Both the position numbers and the translations under genes were made by a program. The notes under the pieces are model-generated. The model was not told where the DNA came from, searched no databases, and saw nothing but the letters and a program-made list of their open reading frames with translations. A stretch of DNA of 17,950 nt from UMGS1307 sp964523005 (GTDB lineage: Bacteria; Bacillota; Clostridia; Oscillospirales; CAG-382): positions 1 through 17,950 of the forward strand of contig CAZFZL010000021.1 of the NCBI GenBank assembly GCA_964523005.1, given 5' to 3'. Positions 7,108 to 14,318 of this stretch are shown in pieces (the stretch's first letter is position 1; every line of letters starts with the position of its first letter).

Positions 7108-9140
7108 ATTCAACCCCCGAGCTTCTCTGTCCGGCGGGCGGTGAAGAACAGCTCAGAGCGGCCGTTTATGCCGGATGTGACGCTGTCTATTTCGGCGGCG
7201 GCGCGTTCAACGCTCGGATGAACGCCGATAATTTCGGTGAAGATGATATTGTAAAGGCGGTAAGGTTTTGCCGCCTTTTCGGCGTTAAGGTATATATTAC
7301 CCTGAACACTCTTTTGACGGACAAAAGTCTCAAAGGAGTGCTTTCCTTTGCTGCGTTCCTTGAGGAGAACGCACGCCCGGACGCGTATATCGTGCAGGAT
7401 CTCGGACTGATGAGATCACTCCACGAGCGCTTTCCAGGCGCTCATATCCACGCGAGCACGCAGATGGCGCTGCATTCCTCCGGATGTGTTGAAATACTCA
7501 AAAAATACGGCGTGACACGTATAATATGTGCGAGGGAAATGAGCAGACAGGACATCGCCTCACTCAGCCGCGTTTATGAGACGGAGGTCTTTGTCCACGG
7601 CGCGCTTTGCGTATCGCAAAGCGGCGGCTGTCTGTTTTCGTCCATGGTCGCCAAAAACAGCGGCAACGCCGGCAGATGCGCCCAGCCGTGCCGCCTTGCG
7701 TACCGCTGCGCAGACCCGTATCCGCTGAGCCTGAAGGACAATTGTCTGGCACGTCATATCACGTCGCTCACCGACGCAGGCGTCGCGTCGCTCAAGATAG
7801 AGGGCAGAATGAAGGATGCAAAATACGTCTATATCGCGTGCAGCATATACCGTAAGCTGCTCGACGAAGGCAGGAACGCGACTGACACGGAAATAAAGAT
7901 ACTATCCGATTCGTTTTCGCGCAGCGGATTTACCGACGGGTATTTCACCTCGCACAGGGACGGCGCGATGTTCGGCGTGCGTACCGAAGCCGATAAGGAA
8001 AAAACACGCGTGAGCGCGAAACAGACCGTTATCACCGAAAGGACGATACCGGTCGACATAATGTGCACGATCGAGCAGGGAAAGCCTGCGTCGCTCACAT
8101 TTTCCGCGCGCGGTGCGGTGCGTACCGTTCGCGGTCAGACACCCGAAGAAGCGCTGACAGCGCCGCTGACTGAAGACAGCGTAAAAAAGAGCGTCACGAA
8201 GCTCGGCGGCACCGGATTCAAAGCCGAAAACGTGACCGTTCGTCTTGATGACACTCTCAATCTGCCCGTCTCTGCTCTCAACGCGCTCAGACGCAGCGCG
8301 TCCGAAGCGCTCACCGAAGCGCTCATAATGCTTTCTGTTCCCGAAAGAAAAGGGAAGTCCGCCGCTGAACCGGAGCCTGAGCGCGTCAGGACTGCGCCGT
8401 ACACCGTTATACGCTATGAAGGCGCTTTTCCTGAAAACGAACTGCCGGAAGCTGATTTTTACGACCTTCCGCTCTGGCGCGCCGACGAGTTTCTCGGCGG
8501 CAAAAACGTGCTTCTCTCACACCTTGCCTCACAGCAGCCCGAAAAGATCAGAGTGCTGCTGCCGCGCGTCGTGTTCGATTCCGAAACGCGGCAGACTGCA
8601 AAAATGCTTGACAGAGCTCGTGCTGCCGGGATAAAACGCGCCGTTATACGAAATCTCTCCCAGATACCGCTGACCGACGGCTTTGAACGCTGCGCCGACG
8701 CAACGCTCAACGTCATGAACTCCGATTCGCTTGCCGTGCTGTCGGAATATGTATCCTCCGCCGTGCTGTCGCCGGAGCTTACGGCAGGTGCCGCAGGAGC
8801 GGTAAAGCCATATACTGCACAGGAGCTGCTCGTATACGGCAGGATCGAGCTGATGCACACGGAAAACTGCATCATCCGAAATGTCACCGGAAAATGCGAA
8901 AAGCAGGAAAGATGCACCGCATATATGACCGACAGGATAGGTGAGAAATTCCTGCTCATGCGCGAGACTTCCCACAGAAACGTCATATTCAATTCCGTTG
9001 GGCTGTGGCTGTGCGATATGCAGGAAATCGGCGAACGCTACGGCATGATATACGTTTTTACCGACGAAGATGAAGCAACAGCAAAAAAAATACTCTCCGG
9101 CATAAAACCGGAGAGGTATACGCGAGGCTATTACCGGTAG
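7104..9140 (+). CDS. U32 family peptidase (RlhA/TrhP-related) with DUF3656-like middle region
   Basis: U32 proteins were named as peptidases, but better-studied members (RlhA, TrhP, UbiU/UbiV) are Fe-S proteins needed for hydroxylation of 23S rRNA, tRNA or quinone precursors. The 678-residue protein starts with PELLCPAGG and has the U32 signature at 161-179 (EVFVHGALCVSQSGGC), nearby cysteines C169, C176, C192 and C196 as candidate cluster ligands, and SLKIEGRMKDAKYV at 229-242. A long middle region (about 310-500) fits the DUF3656 insertion of large U32 proteins. A second cysteine group, GKCEKQERCTAY, lies near the C-terminus. It is translationally coupled to acpP by an ATGA overlap. Its last ten bases overlap the 3' end of the convergent VanZ gene, and that gene's terminator lies inside this coding sequence. 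RNA modification is the preferred role, by family inference. Confidence 0.9.
   Translation: MNSTPELLCPAGGEEQLRAAVYAGCDAVYFGGGAFNARMNADNFGEDDIVKAVRFCRLFGVKVYITLNTLLTDKSLKGVLSFAAFLEENARPDAYIVQDLGLMRSLHERFPGAHIHASTQMALHSSGCVEILKKYGVTRIICAREMSRQDIASLSRVYETEVFVHGALCVSQSGGCLFSSMVAKNSGNAGRCAQPCRLAYRCADPYPLSLKDNCLARHITSLTDAGVASLKIEGRMKDAKYVYIACSIYRKLLDEGRNATDTEIKILSDSFSRSGFTDGYFTSHRDGAMFGVRTEADKEKTRVSAKQTVITERTIPVDIMCTIEQGKPASLTFSARGAVRTVRGQTPEEALTAPLTEDSVKKSVTKLGGTGFKAENVTVRLDDTLNLPVSALNALRRSASEALTEALIMLSVPERKGKSAAEPEPERVRTAPYTVIRYEGAFPENELPEADFYDLPLWRADEFLGGKNVLLSHLASQQPEKIRVLLPRVVFDSETRQTAKMLDRARAAGIKRAVIRNLSQIPLTDGFERCADATLNVMNSDSLAVLSEYVSSAVLSPELTAGAAGAVKPYTAQELLVYGRIELMHTENCIIRNVTGKCEKQERCTAYMTDRIGEKFLLMRETSHRNVIFNSVGLWLCDMQEIGERYGMIYVFTDEDEATAKKILSGIKPERYTRGYYR
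7253..7280 (+). terminator. Possible intragenic attenuator early in the U32 gene
   Basis: AAAGGCGG (7253-7260) and CCGCCTTT (7271-7278) form a perfect eight-base-pair stem with a ten-base loop, followed by a very short T stretch. It lies about 150 bases after the acpP stop and could trim transcription of the downstream gene, but the U-tract is weak, so this may be chance. Confidence 0.25.
9083..9115 (-). terminator. Intrinsic terminator of the MoxR-to-VanZ operon, inside the U32 gene
   Basis: Read on the minus strand, CTCTCCGG (9108-9115) and CCGGAGAG (9093-9100) make a perfect eight-base-pair stem with a seven-base loop, followed by TA and a run of eight T residues (9083-9090). It begins 15 bases past the VanZ stop codon. 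All of it lies in the last 60 bases of the convergent U32 coding sequence. Confidence 0.8.
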
Positions 9141-10531
9141 AGCGCACCGGCGGTGAGCAAAACGGGTTTGCTGCCGTTGACGGTGCAGACAAATTCATAT
9201 TCCGGCTGAAGGAAGCCCTTTGAGTCGATGATGTACGCAAGACGGTACGATTCGACGCACAGGGCTTCTATTTTTTCGCCGTCATAGTCGAAATACCCGT
9301 TCGCGACGTCCGTAAAAGCTTCCGCGGCGCTGCGGATGTTTTCTTCTGAAACGGCTGTACCGCAGTATATGAAGCTTTCCACGCTCATAACACTGCCGTT
9401 ATAGCATATGCAGCTGAGCGTTCCGTAGGTGCAGTATTCTGACGTTGCATCAAGTGCAACGGTGAAGGTGTATTCACCCGTTCCGGTATTAACGCATTCT
9501 GCATTGTCAGGCAGCGCGAAGCCGAGCTCGGCCAACCCTTGAGTGAGCGCATCGCCGTCGACGTCCGTTTTGTCGAAACCGTCCTTGAAGATCAGCAGGT
9601 CGCAGTATGAAAGAAGATCTCCGCTTTTCGAAACGCTTACGGCGTAGGCTTTTCTGTATGCGTAGTAGTAATACCGCTGCCAGCCCGTTACGGTGACGAG
9701 TGAATGTGTGTTTTCGGTATAGAATCCGTGCTCGGAGGCGTATGCGTCAAGCCGCATCATCGCTTCCTCGCGCGAATAGTACGGCGTTTCATATACATAC
9801 GCAGCCGATGCTTCATCGGGGAGCGTGACGGCGGAAGATATGGCGGCGTTTGACATATCGGTACGGGAAGTCCACGCGTCGGTGAGATTTCCGTATGTCT
9901 TGGCGTTGTAAACGCCAAGACATACGAGCAGCGCCACGACAGGAGCGGTGACGGCGGACGCGTATGCGAACGCGGTCTTTTTTCTTCTCACCGCGCACAG
10001 CACCGTCATAAACAGACAAAATCCGAGCAATGCGCCCAGTGTGTTGTTGAATATGTCGTCAAGCTCAAACATTCCGCGCCTGAGCAGCACCTGCGTCAGC
10101 TCAACCGAAAGCGAAAGCGCGCACGCGATGCAAAGAACGCACCAAACGCGCCGCAGCTTTTTTTCACCACAACATAGCAGCCCGACCGGCGCGTATATGA
10201 GCATGTTGAGAAAAAGCATTTGGAGCGGAACGAGCGAAAAAGTGTTCCACGCGCTTCGGTAAGACGAAAACAGCGCAAACGAGAACTGAGCCGTTTCAGA
10301 CGGCGCGTCGCTGAGCCGTCTGAACACGCACACATACATCACTGCCGCGGCATATGCGACAAACAGCAGTGGGATTATCAGAGACCGCACCCTTACCGTG
10401 CGCATGCCCTTGCACAGCTTTTTGTAAATGACACAATACGAAAGGAAAAACAGAGCCGCTGCCGCCGCAGCCGCGCAGACGGCGACGGAAAGCGACGATG
10501 TAACATAATACAGCAGCTCCTTTATACTCAT
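9131..10531 (-). CDS. VanZ family membrane protein with large C-terminal ectodomain
   Basis: The N-terminal part is a VanZ-like domain; VanZ proteins are membrane proteins linked to low-level teicoplanin resistance, with unknown biochemistry. Of 466 residues, the first 210 hold about six membrane segments (near 17-36, 50-70, 103-122, 129-149, 163-181, 193-209) and the VanZ signature ELTQ (E144, Q147) with ELDDIFNNTLGALLG (156-170). Residues 210-466 are soluble, aromatic-rich and probably outside the cell. They look like two alpha-beta repeats, each with a helix (SREEAMMRLDAYA; SEENIRSAAEAF) and strands, weakly reminiscent of PepSY or YycI-like folds (inference). VanZ proteins are usually 150-200 residues, so this extension is notable. 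The ATG overlaps the TGA of the DUF362 gene by four bases. A perfect 16-base inverted repeat sits at the domain boundary (9892-9926). Confidence 0.82.
   Translation of the reverse strand: MSIKELLYYVTSSLSVAVCAAAAAAALFFLSYCVIYKKLCKGMRTVRVRSLIIPLLFVAYAAAVMYVCVFRRLSDAPSETAQFSFALFSSYRSAWNTFSLVPLQMLFLNMLIYAPVGLLCCGEKKLRRVWCVLCIACALSLSVELTQVLLRRGMFELDDIFNNTLGALLGFCLFMTVLCAVRRKKTAFAYASAVTAPVVALLVCLGVYNAKTYGNLTDAWTSRTDMSNAAISSAVTLPDEASAAYVYETPYYSREEAMMRLDAYASEHGFYTENTHSLVTVTGWQRYYYYAYRKAYAVSVSKSGDLLSYCDLLIFKDGFDKTDVDGDALTQGLAELGFALPDNAECVNTGTGEYTFTVALDATSEYCTYGTLSCICYNGSVMSVESFIYCGTAVSEENIRSAAEAFTDVANGYFDYDGEKIEALCVESYRLAYIIDSKGFLQPEYEFVCTVNGSKPVLLTAGALYR
9892..9926 (-). repeat. Perfect 16-base inverted repeat inside the VanZ gene
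   Basis: CGTATGTCTTGGCGTT (9892-9907) is exactly repeated in inverted form at 9911-9926 with a three-base loop (GTA). It encodes residues 202-213, at the end of the last membrane helix. In mRNA it would form a very stable hairpin. No U-tract follows on either strand, so it is not an ordinary terminator. Confidence 0.85.
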
Positions 10532-11643
10532 AGCTTTATCAGCTCGTACTTCATGCTCCCGGTTCCGATCTTTTCGGCGTGCCTTAGCGTCACGCGCCAG
10601 TCGGTCGACGGGTGGTTGTCGTTGAAATGATCGCCCGTTATGTGACCTTCATGCTCCATTTCCGAAAGGTGCGTACCGGAGATCGACGGCATTGCATTGC
10701 ACAGATCGGCGCACGCAAGATCCAGCGCGACCGGGTCGAACGAAGCGAGCATACCCACGTTAGGGATGATGGGCGCGTCGTTTTCGCAGTGGCAGTCACA
10801 GTAGGGCGATACATCGATGATGATGTTTATATGGAAGTTCGGACGGTTCTGGACGACAGCCTTTGCGTATTCTGCCATCTTCATGCAGAACATATCGTTC
10901 GCACTTCCGTCCGGAGCGTTTATAGCCTCAGCACGGCAGGCGGATATACAGCGTCCGCAGCCGACGCATTTGCTGTGGTCGATCGAAGCTTTTTTATCGC
11001 ATATCGTTATTGCCGAGTGAGCGCACTGGAGCGTGCAGCGGCGGCAGCCTATGCAGCGTGCCGTGTCAACAACTGGCTTTCCTTCGTTGTGCTGCTCCAT
11101 CTTGCCGGCTCTCGAGCCGCAGCCCATTCCGAGATTCTTCAGCGCACCGCCGAAGCCAGCGCCCTCGTGTCCCTTGAAATGGTTAAGCGAGATCACTACA
11201 TCGGCTTCCATTATCGCCGTGCCTATTTTCGCTTCCTTGACGTATTCGCCGTTCTCCACGGGTACCTTGACCTCATCCGCGCCGTTGAGACCGTCGGCTA
11301 TGATGAGCTGGCAGCCGCATGAAACGGTGTTGAACCCGTTTTCGTTTGCCGCATCAAGATGATCGAGCGCGTTTTTGCGTCTGCCGACATAAAGCGTACT
11401 GCAATCGGTCAGAAACGGCTTCCCGCCGAGCGATTTGACCTTATCAGCCACGACGCGCGCAAAATTCGGACGCAGAAACGACAGGTTGCCCGGCTCACCG
11501 AAATGTATCTTTATCGCTGTGAACTTTCCGTTGAAATCGATGTCGCCAATACCGGCGCGCGTGATAAGGGTATTGAGTTTCTGGGGAAGCGTATGCGCGT
11601 AATCTGTACGCATATCAGTGAAGAATACCTTAGATGTGCTCAT
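10528..11643 (-). CDS. DUF362 domain protein with two [4Fe-4S] ferredoxin motifs
   Basis: DUF362 proteins are widespread in anaerobes and often carry ferredoxin modules; their reaction is not established. The 371-residue protein has an N-terminal DUF362 region (IKIHFGEPGN at 45-54, ISLNHFKGHEGAGFGGALKNLGMG at about 151-174), then two classic CxxCxxCxxxC motifs (C197, C200, C203, C207 and C226, C229, C232, C236), and a C-terminal DUF362 part with VSPYCDCHC and SFDPVALDLACADL. The protein has no signal peptide, so it should be a cytoplasmic electron-transfer or redox protein. The start overlaps the TGA of the DUF4855 gene by four bases and its ribosome site AAAAGGAAAC lies in that gene's lysine-rich tail; its own stop overlaps the VanZ start. 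Confidence 0.9.
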   Translation of the reverse strand: MSTSKVFFTDMRTDYAHTLPQKLNTLITRAGIGDIDFNGKFTAIKIHFGEPGNLSFLRPNFARVVADKVKSLGGKPFLTDCSTLYVGRRKNALDHLDAANENGFNTVSCGCQLIIADGLNGADEVKVPVENGEYVKEAKIGTAIMEADVVISLNHFKGHEGAGFGGALKNLGMGCGSRAGKMEQHNEGKPVVDTARCIGCRRCTLQCAHSAITICDKKASIDHSKCVGCGRCISACRAEAINAPDGSANDMFCMKMAEYAKAVVQNRPNFHINIIIDVSPYCDCHCENDAPIIPNVGMLASFDPVALDLACADLCNAMPSISGTHLSEMEHEGHITGDHFNDNHPSTDWRVTLRHAEKIGTGSMKYELIKL

Positions 11644-13688
11644 TTTTTGTTTCCTTTTCTCTTCTTTAATATGAATATCAGTGCCGCCGCGGCTGCGGCT
11701 GTGATCGCCGCGGCAGAAGCGTACAATGCTGGTTTATCGCTACCTTTATTTGCTTTGCTTTCGTTTTCCGACATTGCAGCGGATGCTGTTCTGTCAATGA
11801 CCGATACGCTTACCGTAAGCGTTACAGGAGGTGCTATTGTGTCGGAAACGTTTACTGTGAAGGAATCCTCGCCCGAGTATCCTTCTTCGGGCTTATACAC
11901 GAACACAGTACCGGTGAATGACACTGTTCCGTGCAGCGGCTGCACTGTTACACTCACAGAACGCGACGTGCCGCTTTCGATCTTCAGCGAGCCTCTGACT
12001 TTCGTTGAATCGCACACGAGCGCATCGCAGCTTACCGAAAGCTCATCGTATGAATAGGTGCCTTTTATAAATTCGTACAGCTTATCGTAAAGCTTTCGCA
12101 CATAAGGCTGTGACGAATAGCACATCGTGTAAAAGCTGCCGGGGCCGGCGCCCTGATAATAGCTGTGCGCCGCGTCGATATATCCGTATTTCCACGCGTA
12201 ATAGAGGTATTTTTCGAAGATTATTCCATGCTTGTCGACGTCGCCCGTCAGCTTATACGGCTCGATACATTCGATCTCGCAGCCGGTGGAATACATCCTT
12301 GCCGCCGTTGCGAATTTTGCGAGTACCTCGTCGGTAAAGTAATCGTAGAAGCACAGATTCGGCTGCATGAACGCGCAGTCAAAGCCGAGCGAAGCGTATT
12401 CAGTGAAGCCGCATGACAGGTAAAATGGATCGAAAAGCAGCGAGCAGCCGTAGGAATGGACATATTGCGAAATGCTCTCAACAAGCGTACGCTCATCGTC
12501 CGAATTCGATTCATTGACCTCCTCGCGGTACCAATAATAGCCGCAGAACGTCAGATTTGTATATCCCTCCGCGTCGAAGCGCTCGCGTATAAGATCGGCG
12601 TACCACTTGAGTATCGCGAACCGTTCCTCAAACGTCCGGCAGTATTCCTGTACTCCGTCGCCGTCGATGTCGCCGAACGCACCGCTTATCACGGTAGGAT
12701 AGGGAAGCGTGAAGAACACTTTTATGTTGACGTCCTTGCCCAGCGTGTCCGAGACCGTTTGTGCCGTATGATCGAGCGCGTCGCAGTTGACATCCTGTGC
12801 GAAGGTGTCGTCAAGGTACAACAGCCAGTCGCTCATAACAGCGCCGGGCTTGTTATTTGTGAGAGTGAGCCTGCCGCCCGACGGGTAATCGCTGTGTATC
12901 GGAACGAACGTCACCGCGTCGAACATAGTATCTGTCACCGTGCCGTCTGCCGAAACGTAGCCGATGTACGGCAGAAGCTCGTTTGCCGTGTTCGTGCCGG
13001 TCTGCGTGTCGCTGCCGTAATAGCCGTTGTATATCTTGATGATGTCGCCTGCGCCTTGGATCGACGAAGCGTATTTCGGAAAATAATCGCCGTCCGGGAC
13101 GGAATATTCCTCTCCGCTGACCGGGTTCGTGTCGTCACAGGCATAGCCGTTGAGTATAAGCTCGTCGCACCATACGTTTATGTCGGTGCAGATCACGATC
13201 TTTATATACTGTGCTGTCATCTGCCTGTCATCACTGTAAGTGAATACGGCGCGTTTCTTTGCGTCGGAAGACATGCTCAACGGCATTTCCGGCGAAGCCC
13301 ACAGGTGATAGCTCACGCCGTCAGATGAAGCGTATATCCTGATGTATCTCGGAATGTACATACCGCTCGTCTTGATGTGCATGAATGCCGCCTCAAACGA
13401 GGTGAGCGCATAAGCTTTGCCGAGGTCAAAATCGATGATCCTACTCACGCCGCGCAGCCATTTGCACCACGCTCCGGAGCTTACCGAGTCCGCTGTCTTT
13501 CCGTCTGTCAGCTTGAAAAATGTGTCGGTCTCGTTTTCCGGGTGGTTGGCGTACGAGCCTTCGATCGGTACACCTGAGGTGACGGTATATTCAAGTCCTT
13601 TGAGTATGTTCATATCGCCTCCTGCATATACGCCGAACGGGAGCACAGCGCATGCAGCGATGATAAATGCGATGATCCGTTTCAGCAT
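11640..13688 (-). CDS. Surface-anchored DUF4855 protein with F5/8-type head and Ig-like domain
   Basis: The 682-residue protein has a signal peptide (about 1-22, ending VYAGG) and a region at about 55-183 resembling F5/8 type C (discoidin) carbohydrate-binding domains: IIDFDLGKAYALTSFEAAF, IPRYIRIYASSDGVSYH and YIKIVICT. Residues about 240-545 fit DUF4855, a TIM-barrel-like domain of secreted Firmicutes proteins, including a calcium-loop-like GDIDGDGVQEY (D340, D342, D344), FCGYYWYREE (E389, E390) and CAFMQPN. A cadherin-like or Ig-like domain follows (about 555-632, PLHGTVSFTGTVFVYKPEEG). A short linker leads to a C-terminal membrane helix (654-674) and KKRKGNKK, so the body faces outward. 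The ATG at 13686-13688 has an ideal AAGGAGAT six bases upstream. A glycan-acting surface role is inferred; no enzymatic activity is proven for DUF4855. Confidence 0.82.
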   Translation of the reverse strand: MLKRIIAFIIAACAVLPFGVYAGGDMNILKGLEYTVTSGVPIEGSYANHPENETDTFFKLTDGKTADSVSSGAWCKWLRGVSRIIDFDLGKAYALTSFEAAFMHIKTSGMYIPRYIRIYASSDGVSYHLWASPEMPLSMSSDAKKRAVFTYSDDRQMTAQYIKIVICTDINVWCDELILNGYACDDTNPVSGEEYSVPDGDYFPKYASSIQGAGDIIKIYNGYYGSDTQTGTNTANELLPYIGYVSADGTVTDTMFDAVTFVPIHSDYPSGGRLTLTNNKPGAVMSDWLLYLDDTFAQDVNCDALDHTAQTVSDTLGKDVNIKVFFTLPYPTVISGAFGDIDGDGVQEYCRTFEERFAILKWYADLIRERFDAEGYTNLTFCGYYWYREEVNESNSDDERTLVESISQYVHSYGCSLLFDPFYLSCGFTEYASLGFDCAFMQPNLCFYDYFTDEVLAKFATAARMYSTGCEIECIEPYKLTGDVDKHGIIFEKYLYYAWKYGYIDAAHSYYQGAGPGSFYTMCYSSQPYVRKLYDKLYEFIKGTYSYDELSVSCDALVCDSTKVRGSLKIESGTSRSVSVTVQPLHGTVSFTGTVFVYKPEEGYSGEDSFTVNVSDTIAPPVTLTVSVSVIDRTASAAMSENESKANKGSDKPALYASAAAITAAAAAALIFILKKRKGNKK

Positions 13689-13703
13689 GGCTTGATCTCC
13701 TTG

Positions 13704-14318
13704 CTATTTAAGCTTTTTGCAATATTCGACTTCGTCGTCGGTGATATGCTCGCGCTGCGCATAGCGCGCGCATTCGTAAAGCGTGAAGAGCGGTCTGCTT
13801 TCGTCCGTCGCGAGCTTTGTTTCTACCTGACGCGCCGTATCGCAGTTTTTGAACCTAAATCCCTTTTTTATCTGTTTGATCACATATCTCATATACAGAA
13901 AGCGAACTTTCATCCCGTTGGACTCCATGTCCTTCCATCGCGGACGCGACGAGAACAGCCGTCTGTCGCGTTTTTCGTTTTCTTTATCTGAAAAGACGAA
14001 GGAACGCCTGTCGCCGCTGCCGCGGTAAAACTGCTTGCGGCGTATTCCGAGCTTCCTGCATATTTTGTCTATGATATTTCTCATGCGAGTACGCGTGCGA
14101 GCGAGCGAGCGTATCAGAAACCGCTTTATCCTTCTGCCGTAGCGCAGTGACAGATACTTGCGCAGCATAAGAAGCGCGATGAACCATACCACAGCCGCCG
14201 TGAGATAGCAGAGCTGCTGCCAATATCGGTAAGAAGCAAGCTGCTGTGCTGTGTAGAACGATGCGCCGCCGAAGAGCGCGAGCGCCGAAAGCACGATGAG
14301 TCTCGTTTTCTGCTTCAT
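13704..14318 (-). CDS. DUF4129-like membrane protein
   Basis: The 204-residue protein begins with two membrane segments (near 7-27 and 35-53), followed by a strongly basic stretch (Arg/Lys-rich, about 54-125). Its C-terminal part (about 137-204) reads VRFLYMRYVIKQIKKGFRF, then a TARQVETKL segment, then LFTLYECARYAQREHITDDEVEYCKKL. That order (basic helix, short linker, helix with YE.ARY and a final acidic-basic helix) resembles the DUF4129 domain found at the C-terminus of transglutaminase-like membrane proteins next to MoxR and DUF58. The transglutaminase domain itself is absent. The gene sits between DUF58 (ATGA overlap) and the DUF4855 gene (15-base gap), which supports the assignment. Confidence 0.6.
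   Translation of the reverse strand: MKQKTRLIVLSALALFGGASFYTAQQLASYRYWQQLCYLTAAVVWFIALLMLRKYLSLRYGRRIKRFLIRSLARTRTRMRNIIDKICRKLGIRRKQFYRGSGDRRSFVFSDKENEKRDRRLFSSRPRWKDMESNGMKVRFLYMRYVIKQIKKGFRFKNCDTARQVETKLATDESRPLFTLYECARYAQREHITDDEVEYCKKLK

Noticed and set aside
9156..9172. AGCAAA/TTTGCT hairpin after the U32 stop as its terminator
   Set aside because: The stem is only six pairs, AT-rich, without a U-tract, and lies in the VanZ coding region.
12456..13328. Plus-strand open frame of 290 codons
   Set aside because: It is antisense to the DUF4855 gene, whose signal peptide, domains and ribosome site are convincing.
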